Shown here: positions 1-7,267 of the stretch, one piece after another
Layout of the letters: every line of letters starts with the position of its first letter
How positions within the stretch are numbered: the stretch's first letter is position 1
Assembly (NCBI GenBank): GCA_003978475.1
Contig: QNZR01000198.1
Location: forward strand, 1-17,664
Origin: Sulfurimonas sp.
GTDB taxonomy: Bacteria > Campylobacterota > Campylobacteria > Campylobacterales > Sulfurimonadaceae
Reading direction: 5' to 3'
DNA length: 17,664 nucleotides
The notes under the pieces: generated by a model
What the model was told of the DNA's origin: nothing
The model's input: the letters and a program-made list of their open reading frames with translations, nothing else
The model's database searches: none
Program-made: the position numbers and the translations under genes

Positions 1-134
1 ATGCCCATAATGCCTGTAAAGATTATGAAGATACTTTGCAGTATGTTTGTGCAAAAAAAATTAATGCAGATTTTATTGTCACCAATGATAAAAGCTTTGT
101 AGGCTTAGATATAGAGGTGAAAAAAACAGGATGA
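1..134 (+). CDS. PIN-domain (VapC-like) protein, C-terminal fragment
   Basis: The reading frame is open from the left edge (first full codon at base 3) and stops with TGA at 132-134, so only 43 residues are visible. They contain DYEDTLQY and later ADFIVTNDKSF. This is the usual ending of PIN-fold nucleases: an acidic D/E cluster, a helix, then a strand with VTxDxxF. PIN proteins of this kind are commonly Mg-dependent RNases acting as toxins of type II toxin-antitoxin pairs; the antitoxin would lie to the left, outside the window. The segment is more AT-rich than the genes to the right, as is common for mobile toxin-antitoxin loci. The family call rests on a short C-terminus, and a non-toxin PIN protein cannot be excluded. 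Confidence 0.6.
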   Translation, partial: AHNACKDYEDTLQYVCAKKINADFIVTNDKSFVGLDIEVKKTG

Positions 135-234
135 AACAAATAGCAGCAAGATAATAAAATGCCAACGCTAAACATAAGTGCAATTTTCTAGCAGTGGATG
201 TACCGCAATGTCCAACAGATACAATAATACCTAG
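135..234. other. Short AT-rich intergenic gap between convergent genes
   Basis: This 100-base stretch separates the convergent 3' ends of the PIN fragment and the dioxygenase gene. I see no open frame of useful length, no tRNA and no convincing terminator hairpin. It is AT-rich like the PIN fragment. Confidence 0.5.
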
Positions 235-981
235 TTATGCTTCAACATCATCCAATATAATCTCTTTTGATGCCGAACGTGTTCCTTCAACAGGTACGTT
301 CTTCTGACCTCGAACCGTATAAACAAACGATATTTTGGTCTCTTGTGTGGCGTTGGCGTGAGCACTGTGAAGGGTTTGGCAATGAAACAGGACAATATCG
401 CCGGCATGCAGATTGGAGTGAACGCGTCGTGCCAGAACTTCCTGATTGCATTGCAGGTCGGTTCGAAAACATTGGTTGGGGGTGAACTGCTCGGCAGAAA
501 ACTGCATTTTATGACTCCCGGGAATAAATTCCAAAAGACCATTGTCCAGGTACTCTTCTCCCAGGCTCAGCCAGACGCTGAGTAAATTGTCATTCTTAAA
601 ATGCCAGTAGCGTCGATCCTGATGCCAGCAGGTTGATGAAATTGTTGATGGAAATTTGGTCATAATGGAGTTATGATGTGCCAAGGTCAAAACGGGCGTA
701 TCGTTCAGGAGTTGTTTGAGGATGGGTCGCATGCTGTGCCGGGTCATCCACCGGGCAAAGAGCGGGTCTCTGTGGTACACCTGACGCAGGCGGCGCAGTG
801 TAGAGGTGTCGCCGTGCAAGTTATGGTACTCTTCTTCGGTTTCAACGGGTGCTTCTGCTGCGGTGACATGACGCAGCGCCGCATGACGCAGTGCCTCGGT
901 CTCCTCAGAAGAGAGTACCTTTCGCAGTATAATGTAGCCGTCACGGAAAAATTGTGTTACTTGTTCTTGTGTCAGGTACAT
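235..981 (-). CDS. Phytanoyl-CoA dioxygenase (PhyH) family Fe(II)/2-oxoglutarate-dependent oxygenase
   Basis: The 248-residue protein belongs to the PhyH-type non-haem Fe(II)/2-oxoglutarate oxygenases, which hydroxylate small molecules or CoA esters using O2. The iron-binding HxD is H120-Q-D122 (in CWHQDRRYW). The strand-and-loop LHAGDIVLFHCQTLH supplies the distal histidine, probably H205, followed by HAN and an ETKISFVY strand, where K216 may replace the usual 2-oxoglutarate-binding arginine. ATG 981 is chosen because AAAGG lies about 8 nt upstream and MYLTQEQVTQFFRDGYIIL is the standard family N-terminus; an in-frame ATG at 1035 would add 18 unlike residues. There is no signal peptide, so it is cytoplasmic. 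It stands alone, divergent from the deacetylase gene, so its substrate cannot be guessed from neighbours. Such enzymes are scattered in this phylum, which is compatible with transfer. Confidence 0.85.
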   Translation of the reverse strand: MYLTQEQVTQFFRDGYIILRKVLSSEETEALRHAALRHVTAAEAPVETEEEYHNLHGDTSTLRRLRQVYHRDPLFARWMTRHSMRPILKQLLNDTPVLTLAHHNSIMTKFPSTISSTCWHQDRRYWHFKNDNLLSVWLSLGEEYLDNGLLEFIPGSHKMQFSAEQFTPNQCFRTDLQCNQEVLARRVHSNLHAGDIVLFHCQTLHSAHANATQETKISFVYTVRGQKNVPVEGTRSASKEIILDDVEA

Positions 982-1012
982 GAAAAACCCTTTTGAATCG
1001 GAATCATCTGGT

Positions 1013-1018
1013 ATTTTA
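1013..1018 (-). promoter_or_regulatory. Probable -10 box of the PhyH-family gene
   Basis: On the minus strand this reads TAAAAT in the context TTTGGTGTAAAATACC, about 32 nt upstream of ATG 981. No good -35 is visible, as is usual for sigma-70 promoters in this phylum. The palindrome at 1036-1047 would lie near position -35 of this promoter. Confidence 0.4.
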
Positions 1019-1034
1019 CACCAAATCATGAACA

Positions 1035-1048
1035 ATTTACATGTAAAT
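1035..1048. repeat. Palindrome copy 1 (ATTTACATGTAAAT, 14 bp perfect)
   Basis: This perfect 14-bp palindrome lies in the divergent intergenic region between the PhyH gene and the deacetylase gene. It is the longest of five copies sharing the plus-strand 11-mer TTACATGTAAA in this window. Confidence 0.6.
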
Positions 1049-1093
1049 GAATGACAGATAGCAAGACTAATGAAATATTAACTTCTATTGCAC

Positions 1094-1099
1094 TAAAAT
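1094..1099 (+). promoter_or_regulatory. Probable -10 box of the deacetylase gene
   Basis: TAAAAT in the context TTGCACTAAAATTTCG, 31 nt upstream of the TTG start at 1130. It resembles other -10 boxes in the window, and the -35 is not conserved. Confidence 0.4.
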
Positions 1100-1129
1100 T
1101 TCGCAACCAAACTGTTTAGGAATTCCTCG

Positions 1130-2155
1130 TTGGCAAAACGCAAATATAAAAAGAGAACGCCGCTGAAACGCTCTTCATTTCTCTTTATTCTCTCCTGGGT
1201 TGCTGTGGCATTGATTGCCGTCATATTGTTGGTCGGCATGGGATACTACTATGGTTACGAAGAAGGTCGTACGCTGCAACAGCAAAAAACACGTCATGAA
1301 ATACAGAGCTTGCAAGAGCGTATTAAAATATTGCAGGCCAATGCAAAAAAGCATCAGAGCGAATGGGTTCTGCAGCAAAAACTCCGAACCGTTTTAAAAG
1401 AGAACGGCAGCATCTACAAGCCCAAAACCGCCGCACATGAGTATGCCGATGGTAAAAAGCATGTTGTCGAGCCGCCGAAGGCACCGAAACGTGATGTGGT
1501 GCATTCAAGTGCACGTCCCAAGCTTGCCATTATTATTGATGATGTCTCATTTTCTCGTGATGTTCGAGCCATTAAAGCACTGAAAATTCCCATAACCATG
1601 TCATTTTTACCTCCGAGTGAGCGACATCCCAATTCGGCTAAACTGGCACGAAAAGAGCCCTTCTATATGGTACACCTTCCTTTAGAAGCCATGCACTTTA
1701 ACTCGGAAGAGCGCTATACTCTGCGTGTCAGCGATACGCAAAAAGAGATTGCCTCACGTATCGAGAACATCAAAAAACTCTTTCCCAGAGTGGCATACAT
1801 GAACAACCATACCGGCAGTAAATTCACCGCAGACGAGGGCGCGGTGAACCGGCTCATTTTTACGCTCAGGAAAAATAACATACGGTTTATTGACAGTCGC
1901 ACCACCGCCGAGACGAAAATTCCCAAAGTCATGCAGAGTTACGGATCACCGTATATAGCGCGAGATGTCTTTTTAGACCATGAGAGCAATGTCAGCTATA
2001 TCAAAAAACAGATTGCTTTAGCAGTGAAAAAGGCAAAACAACATGGCAGTGCCATTGCTATCGGTCATCCGCGACGCGAAACCTTACAGGCGCTTAGGGA
2101 GTCAAAAGAGCTTCTTGACCAGGTACAGCTGGTACGCATTGATACACTAATATAG
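1130..2155 (+). CDS. Membrane-anchored divergent polysaccharide deacetylase
   Basis: A 341-residue protein of the divergent polysaccharide deacetylase family (formerly DUF610), distantly related to NodB-type deacetylases; its physiological substrate is generally unproven. A basic N-terminus is followed by one membrane helix (about residues 17-40), a charged, probably coiled-coil stretch (46-90), a linker, and the catalytic-type domain (131-341). Conserved elements are LAIIIDD (D137, D138), VHLPLEA (H182), MNNHTGS (H227), FIDSRTT (D255), ARDVFLDHE (D283) and IGHPR (H313). The topology suggests a periplasmic catalytic domain. The start is TTG 1130, with AGGA about 8 nt upstream and no better start nearby. 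In Campylobacterota this gene commonly precedes dprA, as here, although the 65-nt gap with its own -10 suggests dprA may also be transcribed separately. Confidence 0.88.
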   Translation: MAKRKYKKRTPLKRSSFLFILSWVAVALIAVILLVGMGYYYGYEEGRTLQQQKTRHEIQSLQERIKILQANAKKHQSEWVLQQKLRTVLKENGSIYKPKTAAHEYADGKKHVVEPPKAPKRDVVHSSARPKLAIIIDDVSFSRDVRAIKALKIPITMSFLPPSERHPNSAKLARKEPFYMVHLPLEAMHFNSEERYTLRVSDTQKEIASRIENIKKLFPRVAYMNNHTGSKFTADEGAVNRLIFTLRKNNIRFIDSRTTAETKIPKVMQSYGSPYIARDVFLDHESNVSYIKKQIALAVKKAKQHGSAIAIGHPRRETLQALRESKELLDQVQLVRIDTLI

Positions 2156-2165
2156 CATATTGTCA

Positions 2166-2171
2166 TAAAAT
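2166..2171 (+). promoter_or_regulatory. Possible -10 box upstream of dprA
   Basis: TAAAAT in the context TTGTCATAAAATGGG, 49 nt before the dprA start and directly after the deacetylase stop. It would give dprA a short leader of its own; read-through from the upstream gene is equally possible. Confidence 0.35.
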
Positions 2172-2220
2172 GGGTACAAAGGTCATCTTTTAAAGTATCG
2201 TTTTACAAAGGAGACCGCCT

Positions 2221-2991
2221 ATGACACGTCTTAATGAGACCTTTCCGGAATTACAGCATATGAAAACAGCGCCTTCGGTACTGTATTATGAAGGGAACAG
2301 GGCATTGCTAAAACGACCCAAAATATCAATTGTCGGGACACGTCGCCCCAGTCAATATACCAAAGAGATAACTTATGCATTGGCCTCAAAGCTCGCAATG
2401 CGGGGTGTCTGCATTGTCAGTGGAGCAGCCATGGGCGTTGACGCTTTGGCACATAAAGGCGCCGGCTGCAACCATACCATTGCCGTGATGGCAAACGGTC
2501 TCGATATTGTCTACCCCAAAGTCAATCGGCATTTAATTGAAAATATTGCTTCTGAAGGATTGGTCTTGAGCCAGTTTGACGAAGGTTTTAAAGCAACCAG
2601 ATGGAGTTTTGTTGTGCGCAATGAGCTAGTCGTGGCATTGGGCGATGTTCTCATTGTGACTCAAGCCGATGCCAATAGCGGTACGATGCGCAGTGTGGCC
2701 TATGCGCAAGCCATGGGAAAACCCATCTATGTACTGCCGCACCGTCTGGGCGAGAGTGAAGGAACGCAGCAACTGCTGCGTCAGGGCAGCGCCGAGGCAA
2801 TTTACGATGTCGAAGCGTTTACAGCAGGTTTTGGCAGTACGAAATCCACCTGCCCATCGGATGAGCTTCTGGAGTATTGCACTCGGGGAGTCCGTTACGA
2901 AGAGGCGCTAGCACGTTACGGTGAGCGAATTTTTGAGTACGAGCTGGAAGGACGGATTCGCATTGAAAACGGAAATGTTTATGTTGCATAA
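2221..2991 (+). CDS. dprA: DNA-processing protein DprA (RecA loader in transformation)
   Basis: DprA binds single-stranded DNA entering the cytoplasm during natural transformation and loads RecA. The Rossmann-like core is clear: SIVGTRRPS (36-44), VSGAAMGVDALAHKGA (66-81), TIAVMANGLDIVYPKVN (86-102), the RNELVVALGDVLIVTQA stretch with SGT (133-155), and KPIYVLPH (167-174). The last 45 residues (DELLEYCTRG to GNVYVA) look like the short DprA C-terminal winged helix. At 256 residues it lacks the N-terminal SAM-like domain of longer DprA proteins, which is normal for Campylobacter and Helicobacter. The start is supported by AAAGGAG 6-8 nt upstream of ATG. The gene suggests the organism can be transformed. 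Confidence 0.93.
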   Translation: MTRLNETFPELQHMKTAPSVLYYEGNRALLKRPKISIVGTRRPSQYTKEITYALASKLAMRGVCIVSGAAMGVDALAHKGAGCNHTIAVMANGLDIVYPKVNRHLIENIASEGLVLSQFDEGFKATRWSFVVRNELVVALGDVLIVTQADANSGTMRSVAYAQAMGKPIYVLPHRLGESEGTQQLLRQGSAEAIYDVEAFTAGFGSTKSTCPSDELLEYCTRGVRYEEALARYGERIFEYELEGRIRIENGNVYVA

Positions 2992-2999
2992 AATTAAGG

Positions 3000-3005
3000 T
3001 ATAAT
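3000..3005 (+). promoter_or_regulatory. Strong -10 box of the lipoprotein/XpaC/TelA operon
   Basis: A perfect TATAAT in the context AAGGTATAATT starts 9 nt after the dprA stop and lies 31 nt before the small lipoprotein start. It is the best candidate promoter for the operon running to 8267. No clear -35 is visible. Confidence 0.6.
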
Positions 3006-3036
3006 TATTAGACATTGAGAAAATGAGGAAATACCA

Positions 3037-3129
3037 ATGCCAAAGTGGATTCGTATCAGTGTCGGATTTTTGTTGCTTTACAGTGCTTTGCTTATTACGG
3101 CGTGTGAGGGAGTAACGAATGTCTTTTAA
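3037..3129 (+). CDS. Tiny lipoprotein (30 aa) leading the XpaC/TelA operon
   Basis: This short gene encodes 30 residues. MPKWIRIS forms a basic start, GFLLLYSALL a hydrophobic core, and ITAC a lipobox with C23 as the lipidated residue; only eight residues (C-E-G-V-T-N-V-F) would remain after cleavage. GAGGAAA lies about 7 nt before ATG 3037, and a perfect -10 box lies 31 nt further upstream, so expression signals are good. Its last 11 nt overlap the start of the XpaC-like gene (ATG 3119), suggesting translational coupling. I recognise no family. Small lipoproteins of this type resemble entericidin-like peptides in form only. It could be a functional envelope peptide or merely a coupling leader. 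Confidence 0.6.
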   Translation: MPKWIRISVGFLLLYSALLITACEGVTNVF

Positions 3130-3985
3130 CAAAGAGTTTCGTAGTGCATCGCGCTATGAGCCTCATCAAAATCAGAGTAAGATTCAGCAGTACACGCCCA
3201 TGGTTAAAGGCGTGCTTTTTCTACTCATAGGTGTTAACTACCTTTCCTTTGCCATTAAGGCACTCGGACGGGGAGAGAGTTTTTATTTTGTCGTCGCATT
3301 GGGCATTTTTGCCGTGTTTGTAGCATCGTTTGTTTTATTGCGGCGCGGTATTGCTCTGGAGACAATTTACAAGAATGCGACGCATGCCAAAGCTCCCAGA
3401 TATCCGTTAAAGACGATTGCAGGGTCATTGCTGGCAGGAGTTTCGACACTCTCGGCACTTCTGGGCGGGTATCCGTTATTGTCATCGTTAATGCTTGGCG
3501 GTTCTGTGATGTTGGGCTGGTACCTGTATTATGGACCCGATCCGCGTCATGACAAGATTGAAGGCTATGAGAATTCCCGCTCTGCCGAGCGCATTATGAA
3601 ACTTTTGGTACAAGCCGATGATGATATTAGTGTGATTAAAAAAAGTGCGGAACGCTCTGGTTCCACACTCATTCGGAACTCAATGTTACAGATGGCGGAG
3701 GCGTTTGAGAAGATCGTCAAACATATTGAAAACGAGCCCGATGATTATGATCGGGCACGGAAATATCTGGTGAGCTATTTGACCGAGTTGCGTCAGATGA
3801 GCGAAGCGTTCGTTCGTCTTGAACAACGGGGGCGTTCCGATGAGATGCGTGAGGCTTTTTTGGACACCATTGACAGCAGTATTGATAAACTCGACAGACA
3901 GTATGAGCGACTTTTGGATGACGACATGCTTGGTCTGGATGTGAAGCTCTCGGTAATGAAAAAACGATTGGAAAGTGAGGAGTAG
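3119..3985 (+). CDS. XpaC-like integral membrane protein (partner of TelA)
   Basis: A 288-residue protein of the XpaC family, named historically for 5-bromo-4-chloroindolyl phosphate hydrolysis; no hydrolase motif is visible and the name should not be read as an activity. Two hydrophobic pairs (about 29-48 and 54-74; 97-117 and 119-138) predict four membrane helices, after which residues 150-288 form a highly charged, probably helical cytoplasmic region. The start ATG 3119 has GAGGGAG upstream and overlaps the lipoprotein gene by 11 nt. The next gene encodes a TelA homologue, the same pairing as xpaC-yaaN in Bacillus subtilis, which supports the call. A membrane-stress or toxic-anion-resistance role is inferred from this partnership. 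Confidence 0.78.
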   Translation: MSFNKEFRSASRYEPHQNQSKIQQYTPMVKGVLFLLIGVNYLSFAIKALGRGESFYFVVALGIFAVFVASFVLLRRGIALETIYKNATHAKAPRYPLKTIAGSLLAGVSTLSALLGGYPLLSSLMLGGSVMLGWYLYYGPDPRHDKIEGYENSRSAERIMKLLVQADDDISVIKKSAERSGSTLIRNSMLQMAEAFEKIVKHIENEPDDYDRARKYLVSYLTELRQMSEAFVRLEQRGRSDEMREAFLDTIDSSIDKLDRQYERLLDDDMLGLDVKLSVMKKRLESEE

Positions 3986-3987
3986 TG

Positions 3988-5073
3988 ATGGAAGTGAATA
4001 ACAGTAACATTGTAGTAAAAGATGAGCAGGCGGTCGAAGCGCTGGTAGAGTCCATAGACTTAAGCAGTACCACGTCTATTATGCACTTTGGTGCTACGGC
4101 ACAAGAGGAGGTGACTACGGTATCTTCGGCGATGCTTGAGGGTGTGAAAGGCAAAGATCTGGGTGCTGCGGGCGAACCGCTTTCGCATATGATTGCCGCC
4201 ATTAAAGGCTTTGATGTCGGTGAGCTTGACCCCAATAAAGAGTTGGGTTTTTTTGACAGACTGTTTGGTAAAGCCAAGCCGCTGGTACTCTTTTTAAATA
4301 AGTATGAGGACACCAAAGAGCAGATTGAGAGTATTACTGATGAGCTTGAACGCCAAAAAGGAACACTGCTAAACGACATTGAGTCTTTGGACCGTCTTTA
4401 CGATGCCAATCTCAATTATGTTCACGAGCTTGAAAATTACATTGTCGCCGGACAAAAAAAACTGCAACTGCTTGATGAGAAGGAGATTCCGCTTCTTGAG
4501 AGCAAGGCCGGTGAGAGTGAAAATATGCTTGAGGCTCAGGAGCTGAAAGACCTGCGCGCTTCCCGTGATGATTTTGAGCGTCGTATTCATGATTTGATGT
4601 TGACGCGTCAGGTGGCATTACAATCGCTGCCATCAATTCGTATGGTGCAAGACAATGACAAAACACTCATCAATAAGATCAACTCAACGCTCATCAATAC
4701 GGTGCCGCTGTGGAAAAATCAACTAGCACAAACCATTACCATTTATCGTAACCAAAAGGCGGGCACCGTATTAAAAGATGCGATGGATCTGACCAACGAA
4801 CTGCTAGAAGCCAATGCCAAAAATCTTAAAGAGGCAAATCGTCAGACACGGGAGTTGGCAGAACGGGGTATTTTTGATATTGAGAGTGTCAAACTGGCCA
4901 ATAAACTGTTGATAGAAACCATTGAAGACGGTCTGAGTATTGCCAATGAAGGTAAAAAGGCCCGTCAAAAAGCAGAAGCAGAACTCGAAGTGTTGGAAGA
5001 AGAGTTAAAGACCTCACTTTTAGCAACACAAGCGCGTCTTAAAGAGCATGTTACGGCAGACAAGGAAGCGTAA
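3988..5073 (+). CDS. telA: TelA-like toxic anion resistance protein
   Basis: This 361-residue, soluble, almost entirely helical protein matches the TelA/KlaA family, associated with resistance to tellurite and other toxic anions and with stress-response clusters; the mechanism is not established. Family features include a GFFDRLFGKAKPL segment (87-99) followed by an LNKYEDTKEQIESITDELE helix, long coiled coils (105-205), and a C-terminal half with LPSIRMVQDND (214-224) and LWKNQLAQTITIYRNQKA (241-258). GTG 3985 would overlap the upstream stop by 1 nt, but ATG 3988 is better placed relative to GAGGAG (5 nt spacing). The gene is followed by the SPFH gene with coupled stop and start codons. It acts in the cytoplasm, probably with the XpaC-like protein. 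Confidence 0.88.
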   Translation: MEVNNSNIVVKDEQAVEALVESIDLSSTTSIMHFGATAQEEVTTVSSAMLEGVKGKDLGAAGEPLSHMIAAIKGFDVGELDPNKELGFFDRLFGKAKPLVLFLNKYEDTKEQIESITDELERQKGTLLNDIESLDRLYDANLNYVHELENYIVAGQKKLQLLDEKEIPLLESKAGESENMLEAQELKDLRASRDDFERRIHDLMLTRQVALQSLPSIRMVQDNDKTLINKINSTLINTVPLWKNQLAQTITIYRNQKAGTVLKDAMDLTNELLEANAKNLKEANRQTRELAERGIFDIESVKLANKLLIETIEDGLSIANEGKKARQKAEAELEVLEEELKTSLLATQARLKEHVTADKEA

Positions 5074-5075
5074 TG

Positions 5076-6176
5076 ATGGGGTTTTTCGACAAACTCATAG
5101 GAGAGTTTATTGATGTTATTGAGTGGACCGATAGCAGCAGTGACACGATGGTTTACCGTTTTGAGCGTTACGGCAATGAAATAAAGTACGGAGCAAAGCT
5201 AACGGTTCGTGAGACACAAGTGGCGGTTTTTGTCAATGAAGGCGAAGTTGCCGATGTTTTTACGCCGGGTATTTATGCGTTGGAGACGCAGAATCTACCC
5301 ATTTTAACAACTTTGCAACACTGGGATCATGCATTTAAAAGTCCGTTTAAAGCTGAGGTATACTTTTTTAATTTACACCATTTTATTGATCTGAAGTGGG
5401 GCACCAAGAACCCCTTGATGCTACGTGATAAAGAGTTTGGTCCGGTACGGATTCGTTCGTTTGGTACGTATGCCATTCGCATTGATGATCCGGTTGTATT
5501 TCTTAAAGAGATTGTCGGAACGGACGGGTATTTTACTGTAGATGAAGTGAGTGATCAGCTGCGAAACCTGATTGTCTCACGTTTTGCCACCATTGTCGGA
5601 CAGGCAAATATTCCTATTTTGGATCTGGCCGCCAATTATGAGCAGATGAGCCAATTCATAGAGGAAAAAATTGCTCCGGAATTTGGAGCCTACGGTTTAA
5701 AGCTAACCAAACTGCTGATTGAAAATATCTCCCTTCCGCCGAATGTTGAAGCAGCGCTCGATAAACGTACGAGTATGGGACTTGCAGGAAATCTGGATGA
5801 TTATTTGCGCTACAGTGCTGCGGAAGCTTTTAGTGGCAGCCGTTCTGGTGAGGGCGGTTCATCGGCAGCGGCTGAAGCCATGAGTATGGGTATGGGGCTT
5901 GCCATGGCACAGCAGATGGCAGCCAACCTGAATGTGCATAATACGGCAAGCCTCACTCCGCCGCCTCTTCCCAAAGCACAAACCTACTATCTGGTTATTG
6001 ATAATCGTGCCCAGGGACCTTTAACGCTTGAACAGATTAAAACGGTTATTTTTGAAGGTTCTGTGACAGAAGATACATTGGCATGGCGTGAGGGGATGGA
6101 TGGTTGGGAACGTGCCCAGTCTATTGATGGGCTGGCAGCACTGTTCAATACAACACCGCCGCCCATTCCAAGTTAA
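5076..6176 (+). CDS. SPFH-domain protein with C-terminal GYF_2 domain (YdjI-like)
   Basis: The 366-residue protein begins MGFFDKLIGEFIDVIEW, the typical N-terminus of the YdjI-type SPFH group (annotated in many genomes as virion core protein-like), related to flotillin/stomatin scaffolds. The SPFH body spans about 22-235. It is followed by an alanine- and methionine-rich linker (245-285, with MSMGMGLAMAQQM), a proline stretch TPPPLPK, and a GYF_2 domain (303-357: YYLVIDNRAQGPL, then LAWREGMDGW). GYF_2 domains generally bind proline-rich peptides, and the tail ends in another PPPIPS. ATG 5076 is preferred over ATG 5073, which overlaps the telA stop, because AAGGAAG is then 7 nt away. No membrane helix is visible, so attachment to the membrane would be peripheral or through partners. 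Confidence 0.87.
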   Translation: MGFFDKLIGEFIDVIEWTDSSSDTMVYRFERYGNEIKYGAKLTVRETQVAVFVNEGEVADVFTPGIYALETQNLPILTTLQHWDHAFKSPFKAEVYFFNLHHFIDLKWGTKNPLMLRDKEFGPVRIRSFGTYAIRIDDPVVFLKEIVGTDGYFTVDEVSDQLRNLIVSRFATIVGQANIPILDLAANYEQMSQFIEEKIAPEFGAYGLKLTKLLIENISLPPNVEAALDKRTSMGLAGNLDDYLRYSAAEAFSGSRSGEGGSSAAAEAMSMGMGLAMAQQMAANLNVHNTASLTPPPLPKAQTYYLVIDNRAQGPLTLEQIKTVIFEGSVTEDTLAWREGMDGWERAQSIDGLAALFNTTPPPIPS

Positions 6177-6184
6177 ATGAGCTT

Positions 6185-7267
6185 ATGAATAAAAAGTATG
6201 TTTTTCCATGTGAGCAGTGCGGTGCGAAACTGACATTTTCCGTGGCGACAGGGGAGCTTCGGTGTCCGTACTGTACTCATGTCAATCATGTAGAGCGTGC
6301 CTTTACGCAGGTTGTGGAAAACGATTACAATACGGCACTACGTACACTGGAAAATCTTCCGCAGCAGCCCAGCGCTATTAGCAGTATGAAGTGTCCGACA
6401 TGTGCGGCAACCTTTGAGCTTCATGAGAACATTTATGCTTCAGAGTGTCCGTTTTGCGGCAGTGCCGTGATCAATGAGGTGGCTCGCTACCGTCCAATAC
6501 AGCCGCAGGCACTGCTGCCGTTTAAAGTCAGTAAAGATGAGGCGCGACATATTTTTAAAACATGGCTGAAAAGTCACTGGTTTGCTCCAAATAAACTGCA
6601 ACACTACGGTGCTGAAGACAGTACGTTAAAAGGGGTGTTTATTCCTTATTGGACTTATGATGCCGACACCTTTAGCCGCTACAGCGGACGGCGGGGCAAG
6701 GTTTATTATAAAACACAGCAGTATCAGGTGTATGTCAACGGACGCTCACAGATGCGTTCTCGCCGGATAGAAAGAGTTCGTTGGACGCCTGTTAGCGGTA
6801 ACATCGACACACCATTTGATGACGTATTGGTCATGGCAAGTGAATCATTGCACTATGCACTGCTGGAGTGGGATCTGGAACATCTTGTGAATTATGATGA
6901 AGCATTTCTAAGCGGTTATGAGAGCGAGGTGTATACTATAAATCTGGAGCGTGGTTTTGAACGTGCCAAAGCGACCATGGAGTATCGGATTCGTGCGGCA
7001 ATCAAGCGTCAAATCGGTGGAGACCGTCAGGAGATTACGACATTGCAAACCAGATATTCGGATATAACATTTAAACATATTTTACTGCCCGTGTATGCGT
7101 CGGCATTTACATTTAACAACAAACTTTACCGTTATGTCATTAACGGCAGAAATGGAGCCATTAGCGGCGAACGTCCTTACAGTATGGTTAAAATTGTCGC
7201 TGCGGTGACGGCGGTTCTGGCGATTGTCGGAGTACTTTATTATTTAAATAGGCAAGGATTTTTATGA
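6185..7267 (+). CDS. Double zinc-ribbon protein with C-terminal membrane anchor (YdjG-like)
   Basis: A 360-residue protein with two zinc ribbons: C9-x2-C12 with C27-x2-C30, and C70-x2-C73 with C88-x2-C91. A long mixed alpha/beta region with FIPYWTYDADTFSRYSGRRG (about 152-171) and LPVYASAFTFNNKLYRYVINGRNG follows, then a single hydrophobic helix near the C-terminus (about 334-353). Proteins of this shape sit beside YdjI-type SPFH genes and are often misannotated as primosomal protein N' because of the ribbons; no helicase motif is present. The gene starts 8 nt after the SPFH stop with a weak ribosome site, so translation may depend on coupling. It probably acts as the membrane adaptor of the SPFH protein; that role is inference. 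Confidence 0.8.
   Translation: MNKKYVFPCEQCGAKLTFSVATGELRCPYCTHVNHVERAFTQVVENDYNTALRTLENLPQQPSAISSMKCPTCAATFELHENIYASECPFCGSAVINEVARYRPIQPQALLPFKVSKDEARHIFKTWLKSHWFAPNKLQHYGAEDSTLKGVFIPYWTYDADTFSRYSGRRGKVYYKTQQYQVYVNGRSQMRSRRIERVRWTPVSGNIDTPFDDVLVMASESLHYALLEWDLEHLVNYDEAFLSGYESEVYTINLERGFERAKATMEYRIRAAIKRQIGGDRQEITTLQTRYSDITFKHILLPVYASAFTFNNKLYRYVINGRNGAISGERPYSMVKIVAAVTAVLAIVGVLYYLNRQGFL

Noticed and set aside
3736..3756. 7-bp inverted repeat GCCCGAT/ATCGGGC inside the XpaC-like gene
   Set aside because: It is short, has no flanking A or T runs and sits in well-conserved-looking coding sequence (Asp/Glu-rich helix); a chance occurrence in this length is likely.
3119..3985. Reading the XpaC-like protein as an indolyl-phosphate hydrolase
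   Set aside because: The family name is historical; the protein has four membrane helices and a charged helical tail, with no phosphatase motif.
3717..4379. Open frame of 220 codons on the minus strand across the XpaC-TelA junction
   Set aside because: It is Ser- and Pro-rich with no family resemblance, spans two clear plus-strand genes and has no promoter or ribosome site that I can see.
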